A stretch of DNA of 57,922 nucleotides from a virus. Below the pieces are notes generated by a model. The model made no database searches. It saw only the letters and a list, made by a program, of their open reading frames with translations, and was not told the DNA's origin. The position numbers and the translations under genes are program-made. This document shows, in pieces, positions 31,802 to 41,441 of this stretch; position 1 is the stretch's first letter; each line of letters starts with the position of its first letter. The stretch covers positions 1-57,922 of the IMG/VR virus record IMGVR_UViG_3300029787_000044; one strand, given 5' to 3'.

Positions 31802-32697
31802 TGCCTTGGAATCTTCTTATCCCTGCATTAGCTTCTTTAGTTGGTATGAAATACCAATCCAATATAGCTAACGATCCTAAAGGTCCTATAGGCAGCGGAA
31901 CATCTCCAAGCATGAATCCAGGAGACGCAAGTGATTTTGCTCCTGTACAAGGAAGCGACGTTAAAGAGTTTGCAGATTTTTCTTACGAAGATGTAACTAA
32001 ACCTAACACAGAAGGTAGTCCAGAAGAAGAACAATTATTACAAATGTTAATGGAAGCAGGAATAAATCCTGAAGATTTCGGTATTATGGGACTAGCTTTC
32101 GGCGGTCCTTTAAAAAGAGCAGGCGGTGGAGGTATCGGTAGTCTTCTTTCGATGTTAGATATTGAACTTCCTGAAATAATAGACCCCCAAGAATTTATTA
32201 CAGGTCCTTTAGAAACTTTAGGTATCAACGCAAAAGACAAAATAAACACAAAAATGCAAGGTCTTGAAGCTTATGCAGAAGCTAATCCTGAAATGTTTAA
32301 AGCATTAATAGATGCAGGACTTATTACAGGTAAAAATTTAATGAATAAACCAAAAGAACAAAAAGGTTCTATAGTAAGTACAAACACTCTTCCAGGAAAC
32401 GCGGCTCGAAGAAGAAGTCAGTTTGATAAAATAACTCCTTTAAGTGGTTCTGAAATTACTTTTGCTAAAGAAGGTTCTGCTTTAAATAGAAAAATGTTTA
32501 TGGATAATCAAATGCCTAACGGCGGTGCTATGCACGGTCCTGGCGGTCCTAAGGATGATTTAATACCAGTAATGGCAAGTAACGGAGAGTACATGCTCTC
32601 AAAAGCAGCAGTAGACGCAGCAGGTGACGGTAGTCATGCTATGGGGATTGCTAGATTAGAAAAATTTAATGATATGGGGAATAGACGATATGGCTAA
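31801..32697 (+). CDS. Virion protein, conserved in marine phages
   Basis: 298 residues. N-terminal PWNLLIPALASLVGMKYQS may insert in membrane or pack in the virion. The C-terminus has NGGAMHGPGGPKDDLIPVMA followed by SNGEYMLSKAAVDAAGDG, a segment recurrent in marine phage structural proteins. It is likely an internal or tail-associated virion protein. It begins a coupled run of six genes ending at 41441. Confidence 0.75.
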   Translation: MPWNLLIPALASLVGMKYQSNIANDPKGPIGSGTSPSMNPGDASDFAPVQGSDVKEFADFSYEDVTKPNTEGSPEEEQLLQMLMEAGINPEDFGIMGLAFGGPLKRAGGGGIGSLLSMLDIELPEIIDPQEFITGPLETLGINAKDKINTKMQGLEAYAEANPEMFKALIDAGLITGKNLMNKPKEQKGSIVSTNTLPGNAARRRSQFDKITPLSGSEITFAKEGSALNRKMFMDNQMPNGGAMHGPGGPKDDLIPVMASNGEYMLSKAAVDAAGDGSHAMGIARLEKFNDMGNRRYG

Positions 32698-33805
32698 ACG
32701 AGAAGATCAAGAATATTCAAGTCAGGCTCCCGCACCGTATATAGGGCAGCTTTTATCTGGAGGAATTTTTCCTTACGCAAGCCAGTTTTTAAACCAACAA
32801 TTTCAAAACTATGGTTCAGAAAATTCAAGCCCTTATACTTACACAGGTCCTAGAGTTGCGGGGTTCGACCCAAGAGAACGTTATGGTATGCAACTTGCAG
32901 ATCAGGCTATTGGTAGTTATAGACCTTATTTAGGACAACAAGCTAATTTATTAAATCAAGCAGCGCAAAAAACTAGAGATAGTTTTAAACGTTATGACCC
33001 TAATAGTGCAAAAAGATATTACAACCCTTACGAAGATCAAGTAGTTGACCAAACAATGAAAGACGTTAGAGAAGGATTAGCTATGGGTGACATGGCTATG
33101 CGAGACGACGCAGTAAGCGGTGGGGCATTTGGTGGTGCTAGATCAAGATTAAGACGTAGCGAATTAGGAGCAGATACTGCACGAGGAGCAGCAGAACAAA
33201 TAGGAGCTATCCGTAGTCAAGGTTATCAAGATGCACAAAATAGATCACAACAAGCATTTGAATCACAACAACAAAGACAATTAGCAGGAGCAGGAGCTTT
33301 AGCAGGATTTGGTGGACAATACGGCGGTATGGCTAGTTTATTACCTCAATTACAACAACAAGATATTGCGTCTATGATGGGTATGGGCGGCATGGGCAGA
33401 GGTAGACAACAATCTTTAATGGATTTAAATTACCAAAACTTTGTAGGTCAATACAATTTACCTATGCAAACGTTACAAAACGTTGGAGCACTTACAGCTT
33501 CCCTTGGACCTATGGCGGGTGGTTATGGTTATGCTGGTGGAGATCCTGCAAGTCAAGCAGGCGTTTATACTCCTGACAATTACATGCAGGGTAGTTCAAC
33601 TGCTAATAGATATGGTATGCCTTATAACACGCCTCATCCAGACTCTTATTCTCAACCAAATTACACAGGTATGGGCGGTACAGGAGAAACTGCTCCAGGA
33701 GCCGATAAGCAAACAGGCGGTGGAGCTAGTGCTACAAGCGTAAGAGCTAGTGGGCTTCCTGGAATTTATGGTGGTTTTAGCGGTAACTTTGGAAGCTACT
33801 TCTAA
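32690..33805 (+). CDS. Internal virion protein candidate (Q/G-rich)
   Basis: 371 residues from ATG 32690; the frame opens at 32669 but the start overlapping the previous stop by eight bases is preferred. Contains YASQFLNQQFQNYGSENSS, an Ala/Gln-rich helical middle (SGGAFGGARSRLRRSELGAD) and a Gly/Tyr/Pro-rich C-terminus. Such proteins in podovirus-like phages are packaged in the head and ejected with the DNA. Confidence 0.65.
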   Translation: MAKREDQEYSSQAPAPYIGQLLSGGIFPYASQFLNQQFQNYGSENSSPYTYTGPRVAGFDPRERYGMQLADQAIGSYRPYLGQQANLLNQAAQKTRDSFKRYDPNSAKRYYNPYEDQVVDQTMKDVREGLAMGDMAMRDDAVSGGAFGGARSRLRRSELGADTARGAAEQIGAIRSQGYQDAQNRSQQAFESQQQRQLAGAGALAGFGGQYGGMASLLPQLQQQDIASMMGMGGMGRGRQQSLMDLNYQNFVGQYNLPMQTLQNVGALTASLGPMAGGYGYAGGDPASQAGVYTPDNYMQGSSTANRYGMPYNTPHPDSYSQPNYTGMGGTGETAPGADKQTGGGASATSVRASGLPGIYGGFSGNFGSYF

Positions 33806-35463
33806 TGGCTATGTTACCTTTCCCAACTTTCGGAGGACCGCAACAAGGCGGTGGCATAATGAATGTTAAGTTACCTGCTAGCCAAATGAGGTTTCCAGTT
33901 GCTAGACGCCCTGCACCAAGACGTACTCCTGAACCTACAACAAAAGAAACTTTAGCGGGTTTTTTACCTTTAGCGGTAGAAGGTATTATGGGGTTGTTTA
34001 AAGATAGTCCTGAAAAACTTACCGATGATCAATTTATGGAAACTTTAGGTGGGTTAAATGAAGGAACTGATTTACAAAGCACTTTAGCTAATAAAAAGAA
34101 GTTAGCTCAATTACAAACATACCAACAATTTGGAGAACCTGAACAAAAAGATACTTTTGGTATGGACGAAATTGTTAATATGATTGTAGCTAGTCAAATG
34201 GGTAGAGGTGCAAAAGATTATCTTACAACTTCTAGAGCTATTGATAAAGCTAAAGAAACTTCTAGGTTAACTAAAGAAACAAATAGAGCATCTTTTTTAA
34301 AAGATGCAATAAAAGATACAACTAATTTACAATTTAAAAATTTTGAAGACGCAGATAAAGCTAGACTAGGTGTTAACGATTACCGTAGTGGTTTTGTTGA
34401 TCCTTCGGGAGCTATTTATGTGTTAAATGATGGTAAAACAGGTTACGAAAACGTAACTGAGTTAGAGGGTAATTGGGTAGAACGACTCGCTAGACCAACA
34501 ACATCATTATCTACGCAATTAAAAGACCCACGTTTAGTTGATTTAAATAAAAAAGACGCAGACTTAAACCCTAAAGATACAGCGTTATTAGGAACAATGA
34601 CTCTTACTAATGAAATGGTTGCAATGCTTGATAAAGGTATAGCAGACCCTAAACAAAATCCATTAACTACTGTTACTAGTATAGGTAATTTTTTCAACAG
34701 TGCTACGGCTAACGCAAACCAAGTTTTATCTTATATGGGTAATGGAAATGCTTTAAGAGCTTTTGCCACTGCCTCCGATATACAAGAAGGATTAGCGGGA
34801 TCAACAGGTAGAGAAGGTTCTGGTCAATTAGCTAAACAGTTATATCAAGCTATAAACTCTGGAGACGATGAACAAATGTTAGCAGCTATGGCAGCTTTTG
34901 AAGAAGGCAATCCAGAAGTTAGTTTTAAAGCTTCTTTAGGTGATATGGCGTATAACAATGTAAGAACTAGAGCAACGATGCTACAGTTAGCTTATGCTGC
35001 GGCAGCAGCTAACGGGCAAACAGGTAGAACTTTATCTGATAAAGATTTAGCTTTCCATTTACAAATGGTTGGTTTCGGGGCTACACAAGATGCACAAACC
35101 GCTAAAGACAATATTTTAGGTTTTGTAGATACGTTAATTAGACAAACAGATAATGTAGTACAAGGAACTATTTCATTAAATAATATACAAGCAGGACGAT
35201 ATCCTTTAGACGATCCGTTATTTACAAGTATTATTGCAGGATACTGGCAGCCTCCTGTGGTTGATGGAACACCTGATTTTACTCAAAGTAATAAGTATGA
35301 ATTTAAAAACTTTTATCAACGTTACGGTAAAGTACCTGATGTAATCCGTTATCAAAAACATAAAAGACGTCCAGGAACAGAGTTTAATCCTGCTCAAACA
35401 ACTACAATAAATCCGAGCACTCGATTGGAAGAGGATTTAAAAGCACTAGAAAACATGTATTAA
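33805..35463 (+). CDS. Internal virion protein candidate
   Basis: 552 residues, mostly helical, with a proline/arginine-rich start (SQMRFPVARRPAPRRTPEPT) and helical segments such as LQLAYAAAAANGQTGRTLSD. No enzyme motif seen. Position between the two neighbouring putative ejection proteins suggests the same class. One-base overlap with the previous gene. Confidence 0.65.
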   Translation: MAMLPFPTFGGPQQGGGIMNVKLPASQMRFPVARRPAPRRTPEPTTKETLAGFLPLAVEGIMGLFKDSPEKLTDDQFMETLGGLNEGTDLQSTLANKKKLAQLQTYQQFGEPEQKDTFGMDEIVNMIVASQMGRGAKDYLTTSRAIDKAKETSRLTKETNRASFLKDAIKDTTNLQFKNFEDADKARLGVNDYRSGFVDPSGAIYVLNDGKTGYENVTELEGNWVERLARPTTSLSTQLKDPRLVDLNKKDADLNPKDTALLGTMTLTNEMVAMLDKGIADPKQNPLTTVTSIGNFFNSATANANQVLSYMGNGNALRAFATASDIQEGLAGSTGREGSGQLAKQLYQAINSGDDEQMLAAMAAFEEGNPEVSFKASLGDMAYNNVRTRATMLQLAYAAAAANGQTGRTLSDKDLAFHLQMVGFGATQDAQTAKDNILGFVDTLIRQTDNVVQGTISLNNIQAGRYPLDDPLFTSIIAGYWQPPVVDGTPDFTQSNKYEFKNFYQRYGKVPDVIRYQKHKRRPGTEFNPAQTTTINPSTRLEEDLKALENMY

Positions 35464-35464
35464 T

Positions 35465-38400
35465 ATGGAAGTAACTAATCAACAAATGGAAGAGTTTTAC
35501 GCTTTAAGAGAAGCCGCAGCAAAAAGTTTAGCGAATAAACCTCTTAAAGATAATCCAAATGTTACTTACGGACAGTTGTTATCTCCTTTAGAATTAGAGT
35601 TCGCGGCTCACGTATACAGTCCTGAAGTTAAAACAAAAGCTTCTACGATATTTACTCCCGAAGAAATTACTCAAATAGAATCTGCAGTAAATTGGCAAGA
35701 AAGAGTTTCTCCATATAATAGACCTGCTGTTGAGTATAACATGTATGAACGTCATCCTGAGTATCAAAGACGTTTAGATAGTTATAACGAGTTTCAAAAC
35801 GATCCTATAAACCAAGTTCAACAAGCAGATACTTATAATATTTTAGACCAACGTGAAATAGATAAAAGAACTGAACCTTTAGCTCCTTTTGGATTAGAAA
35901 AATCTAAAGAAATAGCACGTCTCGGTTTTGATCCTTCTCCTGATAATCAAATACAATTTAAAAAATCAGAAGACCAAGGAACTTTTAATAAAATGGTTGC
36001 GTTATCTCCTCGTAATATGTCAATAAGTAATTATAAATTTATTGGAGATAAATTAGGACTACAAGGAGAATTTATTTATATAAATCCTAGCAAACCTTCG
36101 TTAGGTATCGCATTTAAACCAGAAGGCGAAGAAAACTATAGAGTTGTAAACTCTCCTGAAGTAACAGTAGACGATACAGCACAGTTTTTAGCTCAAGAAT
36201 TTCCTGCTATAGCAGGGGATATTGCTGCAACCGTTTATGGTGGTAAAAAATTTGGGTTTGGTAAAACTGGTCCTGCAGGAGGATTAGTTACAAAAACTGG
36301 AAAAGTATTAGGACTATCAGGTGCTTCTGCTATAGGAGCAGCGGGTGGTGATCTTGCACGTTTATACGCAGGTAAAAAATTAGGCTACCATGATTTAAAT
36401 GAAATAGAAATGCTAGAAGAAGCGGGAGTAATAGGTGCTTGGGCTTTTGGAGGTACTGCTGCTATAACTTTATCTTCTAGAGCTATTGTAAAATTATATA
36501 AAGGTATTTTTAATAAAGACGCTCCTGACGCAATATTTGAAGCAATAGATGATGCCTTACAAGCGTCTAGACAAACAGATGCAGCCACTCCTGGATTATT
36601 ATATGGCGATGATATTTCTGTAAAACAAATACAAAATCAAATAAACGAGTTAACTGATAGATATGCTGCTGAATTTGGACAAGGATATAACCCAACAATG
36701 ACTACACAAGCAGGAACTGTAGGGGCAGCTGATTTAGAAGCGGTGTTTTTAAAAAATGCAGATGATGCTGGACTAACAGAAACTTATGACGAAATAAGAA
36801 AAGGTAATCAAACGGTAATCGATGAGTTCGTAAGAGTATTAAGTGAAAAAATTGGACCTTCTATTAGTGGAGTAGGGGATGCAACAGGAGCAACAGTTTC
36901 AGAAGGTCTTAGAGTATTGGCTCAAAAAGATATAGACGCTTTTAACGAACAAGCTGTAGAAATGATAAATCAAATAAGACGTCAAGTTGGTGGTGCTGAT
37001 GATGCGGTCGTTGCTGGAGAGGCTGTATTAAAACAAGTAGATAATCCACAAGCGTCTAGCGGTCCTATCTTTCAAAGAACGCAAACAAGAATAAATGAAA
37101 TTAGAAAAAGTTATTTAGAACCTTTTAATCAGGCTTGGAACGATGCTTTAGCAAACCCACGATATACTAATTTAAAAACGGGAGCAGGATATACTAGAGC
37201 TCCTACTCAACGATGGTTAAACGCAAGAAAAGGAGAAGCAGGTCAACTTATACGTAGAGCTGATGGAGACGAAGCAGTTAGAGAATTATACAATTTAATT
37301 CCTGCAGGAAGTAGAAACACTATAAAAAGATTAACAGGTAAAGGGGAAAAGGGTAAATTTGAAAAACCTAATTTTACTTTAAATGAATTAAACTCTGCGA
37401 GAGTTGCTTTAAATGATTTTGCTAGTAATTTACCTGATGGCAAACGAGGCATTGCTAGATTGGCTAGAGACTTAGAACGTGGATTAGAAGATCAGATGAA
37501 TGTTTTAATAAGAGAAGGAGCTTCTGCTGAATCAGGAATACCTATGTCTGATAGAGTTTTTAACATTAAAACATTAAATAAATGGATAGAAAATAATAAT
37601 TACGGCGATGATTTAAGACAAGCCTGGAGTGCACAAAAAGAAGCATTAGAACTATCTAATAGCCAAGCAGTACGTTCTATTTTACAACAAGAACGTCCTG
37701 AAAAAGTAGCTGAATATATTTTTAATACGGTTGCTAAAGGTAGTAAACAAAATAAACCTATGACGGATTTAATGGATCTTTTACAAAGAGAAGGTTCTGA
37801 TGAAATATTACAAATACAAGAAGGACTAGCGGCGTATATACAAAGAGAAGTATTAGACGCTCCTGATTTACCTCCATTAACAATCGCTAGAAATTATAGA
37901 CAATTTGTTAAAGACAATGAAGGAGCTTTACGAGCTGTGTTTGGTGATGAAAACTTTGTATCAAGATTCTCTAACCCAAAAAGTTTTAATAAAGTTATAA
38001 AAGGATTAGAAAAAACTAATGAAGACATACTTAGAATACAAGCTCGTTTTGGTATGGTAAAAACAGGCGATCCTGATAAACGAGTAACTAATATTGTTGA
38101 AAGTATTTTAGCTACAGGTAAAACACAAAAACAATCAGGACTTGTTTTAGATGATATTGAATACCTTGCATCTATTACTAAAAACAATCCTGAATTAAAA
38201 AATCAAGTAGCACAAGTTACTAAAAGATATTTATTACAAGATATTATTACCCCTAGACAAGGCGGTGGTTTTCAAATAGATGCAGCAGGATTAGATAAAT
38301 TATTAAAAGATGGTTTTGGTCCTGAAGAAGTTATTGGTCAAAGATTAACTTTCGATAGTTTTATGACTCCTTTACTAGGTAAAAAAGAAGGTAAAGAATT

Positions 38401-38887
38401 TATTAAAAATTTAAAAATTTTAAATAGTATGGTGCAACGAAAAGTTGGAACAGCTCCTTCTGAACGTGTTGCAGGAGCATTAGCTAAAGGTGAGTACGGT
38501 CCAGGAGCAAACATAGAGGGTGCTAGAATGTTGATGAGGTTATTAATACCTCCTTTAACACAAACAGGTAGACGAGCCACAGCTATAACAAATAGACAAG
38601 CAGAAAACTCGCGTAAGTTTATTGGTCGAATGTTATTAGATCCAGTTCTTTTTGAAAGATCTATGCGATTTGCACAAGGCAGAGAAAGTACACAAAAATT
38701 CATAAGTTTTTTAACTTCATATAATATGGTGGTTGCTAACGACATCGGAAACGAAATGAAGTATTATGATACAACAGATAAATTACAAAAAACTCCAGAA
38801 AAACCAGATAGAGTACAAAACTTAACTCCTCCTGTTCCTGAGAGACTTAACAGACTTATAGAAATGACAACAGGAGCTATAAACTAA
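35465..38887 (+). CDS. Large internal/ejection virion protein
   Basis: 1140 residues. A glycine-rich hydrophobic block (about 250-345: GAAGGDLARLYAGKKLG, GVIGAWAFGGTAAITLSS) could insert in membranes. The rest is charged and helical, for example EAIDDALQASRQTD and VAEYIFNTVAKGSKQNKPM. No lytic transglycosylase motif is visible. Size and context match the largest ejection proteins of T7-like and P22-like phages, which form a channel across the cell envelope during DNA entry. The function is inferred from position. Confidence 0.7.
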   Translation: MEVTNQQMEEFYALREAAAKSLANKPLKDNPNVTYGQLLSPLELEFAAHVYSPEVKTKASTIFTPEEITQIESAVNWQERVSPYNRPAVEYNMYERHPEYQRRLDSYNEFQNDPINQVQQADTYNILDQREIDKRTEPLAPFGLEKSKEIARLGFDPSPDNQIQFKKSEDQGTFNKMVALSPRNMSISNYKFIGDKLGLQGEFIYINPSKPSLGIAFKPEGEENYRVVNSPEVTVDDTAQFLAQEFPAIAGDIAATVYGGKKFGFGKTGPAGGLVTKTGKVLGLSGASAIGAAGGDLARLYAGKKLGYHDLNEIEMLEEAGVIGAWAFGGTAAITLSSRAIVKLYKGIFNKDAPDAIFEAIDDALQASRQTDAATPGLLYGDDISVKQIQNQINELTDRYAAEFGQGYNPTMTTQAGTVGAADLEAVFLKNADDAGLTETYDEIRKGNQTVIDEFVRVLSEKIGPSISGVGDATGATVSEGLRVLAQKDIDAFNEQAVEMINQIRRQVGGADDAVVAGEAVLKQVDNPQASSGPIFQRTQTRINEIRKSYLEPFNQAWNDALANPRYTNLKTGAGYTRAPTQRWLNARKGEAGQLIRRADGDEAVRELYNLIPAGSRNTIKRLTGKGEKGKFEKPNFTLNELNSARVALNDFASNLPDGKRGIARLARDLERGLEDQMNVLIREGASAESGIPMSDRVFNIKTLNKWIENNNYGDDLRQAWSAQKEALELSNSQAVRSILQQERPEKVAEYIFNTVAKGSKQNKPMTDLMDLLQREGSDEILQIQEGLAAYIQREVLDAPDLPPLTIARNYRQFVKDNEGALRAVFGDENFVSRFSNPKSFNKVIKGLEKTNEDILRIQARFGMVKTGDPDKRVTNIVESILATGKTQKQSGLVLDDIEYLASITKNNPELKNQVAQVTKRYLLQDIITPRQGGGFQIDAAGLDKLLKDGFGPEEVIGQRLTFDSFMTPLLGKKEGKEFIKNLKILNSMVQRKVGTAPSERVAGALAKGEYGPGANIEGARMLMRLLIPPLTQTGRRATAITNRQAENSRKFIGRMLLDPVLFERSMRFAQGRESTQKFISFLTSYNMVVANDIGNEMKYYDTTDKLQKTPEKPDRVQNLTPPVPERLNRLIEMTTGAIN

Positions 38888-40788
38888 TGCCAAACAATCC
38901 TTTTAAACAAGCACTTAATCCACAAAGAATGGTTATGGACCCTGCAGCAGCGCAAGCGATGGCTATGCGAAAAGAAGCCAACATGGCAACTAATGCTGCT
39001 ACTGATCAATATGAAGCTGATGTTGCTGCTTTTAAAAATTCACAAGCAACTGAAGCAGAACAAGGCATTGGTTCGCTACCTCAGTATCTTGCTGTCGGTG
39101 GAAGAGCTCGACCTGTACAAGGTAGACCTGTACAAGTTGAACAGCCTAAAAAAGACCCTGTAGTTACTAATCCAGGAAGTCCTGGGGGCTATGATGATAG
39201 TGATTTAAGAAAACTTATAGCTGATTTACAAAAACAAGCTGATCAATTTTCTCCTTACGATGATAATGAACTAAGAAGTCTTATAGAAAATATTCCAGGG
39301 TTTGATGATTCAGCTCTTAGAGATTTGATTAACCAAAATAAACAAGGACTAGGTAGTTTACAAAATTATGATGATTCAGGTTTAAGAGATCAATTTCAAG
39401 GATTACAAGACAGATTCGATGATTTTAATCCTTATGATGATTCTGAAATTAGAGATCGGTTATTAGCACTACAAAAAAGACAAGATGATTTTAATCCTTA
39501 CGATGATACAGATTTAAGAGGTCAATTTTCAGGGTTAAAAGATATTGTTGATGGTTTATCTAATTATGATGATACTGAATTAAGAGGGTTAATAGACGGT
39601 TTATCTAACTATGATGATACTGAATTAAGAAAACTTATAGGAGACTATGAAAATTACGACGACTCTGCTTTAAGAGAACTTATAGAAGGTAATAAAAACG
39701 CTATAAGTCAAATAGAAGGATACGATGATTCAGCTATCCGAGGTGATCTTTCAACACTTCAACAAAGATTTGATGATTTTGAACCTTATGATGATAGTGA
39801 AATTCAAGATTTATTAACAGCATTACAAAAAAGACAAGACGAGTTTATCCCTTACGATGACACAAATATACAGGGTTTAATAAGTGGATTACAAGATAAA
39901 ATAGGTAATTTTGATCCAGAAATAATATCTTCATTGCAAGACAGGTTAGCGGCGTTACAACAAGAATTTGCAAACTTTCCTCCTTACCCTGATTTTAATC
40001 CTGAAGATTATATGTTTGATCCTTCTGGTCTACAAGATCAAATAGCATCATTACAAGACCAGTTTGGGAACTTTAATCCTGAAGATTATATGTTTGATCC
40101 AACAGGAATGCAAGATCAAATAGCAGCCTTACAAGACCAGTACCAAAACTATACTCCTTATGACGACACAAACGTCATGGGCACGATGGATGAGTTAAGA
40201 GCATTAATCGAAGCTAACCAAGAACAGATTGAAGGTTTCTCAGGTCAGTTATTACAACCGCCTCCAGGATTAGATCCAGATCCAGATCCAAAACCTAAAC
40301 CAGATCCAGATCCAGATCCAGATCCAGGAAAAGATCCAGATCCAATACAACCGCCTGATCCTAGACCAAGACCGTTAAATCCGTACACGGGTTATTACGT
40401 GCAAAATCCGTATGTTGGACCGAACCCTTACCAAAATACTGGAGTACCTTTTGACCCTGAATATGGATACCCTGAGTATAATAATGTTATAAACCCTGTA
40501 GATTTTGGTTATGCTCCAGGATTTGGACCGCAAAAATTTCCAATAGGTCCTCCAGATGATGGAATACCTCCGATAAAACCTGATCCTCCAGATGATGGAA
40601 TACCTCCAGGACAATTACCTCCAGGAAAAGGAGGACCAAAACCAGGACCAAAACCTCAACCAGTTTTTCCGATGTACGCAAATCAAGGGCAATATTTAAA
40701 CAATGGTATATCACAGTTGCCGATGGGAGGACAAGGTGATACACTAACAACACAGGTGTTCCAAGCGGGATTCCGACCAAGGAGATAA
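38887..40788 (+). CDS. YDD-repeat coiled-coil virion protein
   Basis: 633 residues. Between residues 100 and 430 there are 13 copies of a G/N/P-Y-D-D-S/T-x-L/I-R motif, each followed by a 10-25 residue helix (for example YDDTELRKLIGDYEN). Then FNPEDYMFDP occurs twice. A D-P/K-P dipeptide tract follows at about 463-490, and a P/G/Y-rich C-terminus. YDD-x-LR repeats occur in phage fibre-like coiled coils. It may be a needle, whisker or ejected rod. Codes on the unit with the large ejection protein (one-base overlap). Confidence 0.7.
   Translation: MPNNPFKQALNPQRMVMDPAAAQAMAMRKEANMATNAATDQYEADVAAFKNSQATEAEQGIGSLPQYLAVGGRARPVQGRPVQVEQPKKDPVVTNPGSPGGYDDSDLRKLIADLQKQADQFSPYDDNELRSLIENIPGFDDSALRDLINQNKQGLGSLQNYDDSGLRDQFQGLQDRFDDFNPYDDSEIRDRLLALQKRQDDFNPYDDTDLRGQFSGLKDIVDGLSNYDDTELRGLIDGLSNYDDTELRKLIGDYENYDDSALRELIEGNKNAISQIEGYDDSAIRGDLSTLQQRFDDFEPYDDSEIQDLLTALQKRQDEFIPYDDTNIQGLISGLQDKIGNFDPEIISSLQDRLAALQQEFANFPPYPDFNPEDYMFDPSGLQDQIASLQDQFGNFNPEDYMFDPTGMQDQIAALQDQYQNYTPYDDTNVMGTMDELRALIEANQEQIEGFSGQLLQPPPGLDPDPDPKPKPDPDPDPDPGKDPDPIQPPDPRPRPLNPYTGYYVQNPYVGPNPYQNTGVPFDPEYGYPEYNNVINPVDFGYAPGFGPQKFPIGPPDDGIPPIKPDPPDDGIPPGQLPPGKGGPKPGPKPQPVFPMYANQGQYLNNGISQLPMGGQGDTLTTQVFQAGFRPRR
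39190..40185 (+). repeat. 13 YDD-motif repeats in virion protein gene
   Basis: Imperfect in-frame repeats built around codons for Y-D-D-S/T. Units 7 and 8 (about 39565-39625) are near-identical in DNA (TCTAATTATGATGATACTG against TCTAACTATGATGATACTG). Spacing varies, so this is older than the fibre repeat. Confidence 0.8.
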
Positions 40789-40790
40789 AA

Positions 40791-41441
40791 ATGGATGCAA
40801 ATGCAAAATTAACAGGAATACAACAGTTGCCGATGGGACAACAAATGGCTGGCGGACCCCCTATGAGAGGTAAACCCCCAATGGCACCTCCAATGGCACC
40901 TCCAATGACTAAACCCCCTATGGGACCTGCAACTCCACCACCCCCTATGTCCCCTCCAATGGGTGAACCTGAGATGATGGCAATGGATGAACCTGAAATG
41001 AACCCACAACAAGACGCAGCTATGTTAGCAGAAGCTGTTGTAGATAAAACACGTGGTAATGTAGAAGCAGCAATAACCCTATTAGACACTTCTAAGGCTA
41101 TGTTGATGCAAGCTACAGGCGGTGGTCAAGATCCTATGATGGCTAATATGGGAGGACCTTTAATGATGAATCAGGGCGGACCTTTAAAGGCTGTCCCTAG
41201 TAATAATAAAGGATTAAGTAAACTTCCCCAAAACGTTAGGAACAAAATGGGTTTTATGAACATGGGTGGACCTTTGTATCGTGAAGATGGAGGAACTATG
41301 TCTGATACAGATATATTACGTCAAATGATTATGGATAGTTTAGCTGATTCAGGCAGAACTATGTCTGATAAAGATATGTCAGGTAGAACTATGTCTAATG
41401 TTGATGCTTTAAACACTCTTATGAATTATAAAATGAGTTAA
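40791..41441 (+). CDS. Pro/Met-rich virion-region protein
   Basis: 216 residues. Residues 20-70 are made of PPM units (KPPMAPPMAPPMTKPPMGP). Then comes a helix NVEAAITLLDTSKAMLMQA and GGPL repeats (MGGPLMMNQGGPLK, NMGGPLYREDGG). The end has repeated RTMSDKDMSGRTMSN. Similar MGGPL-repeat proteins end structural modules in marine phages. The function is unknown. Its 3' end overlaps the converging helicase gene by four bases. Confidence 0.7.
   Translation: MDANAKLTGIQQLPMGQQMAGGPPMRGKPPMAPPMAPPMTKPPMGPATPPPPMSPPMGEPEMMAMDEPEMNPQQDAAMLAEAVVDKTRGNVEAAITLLDTSKAMLMQATGGGQDPMMANMGGPLMMNQGGPLKAVPSNNKGLSKLPQNVRNKMGFMNMGGPLYREDGGTMSDTDILRQMIMDSLADSGRTMSDKDMSGRTMSNVDALNTLMNYKMS

Noticed and set aside
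35465-38887. Large virion protein checked for a lytic transglycosylase or peptidase domain
   Set aside because: No catalytic Glu/GLMQ-type motif or other enzyme signature could be found by eye.
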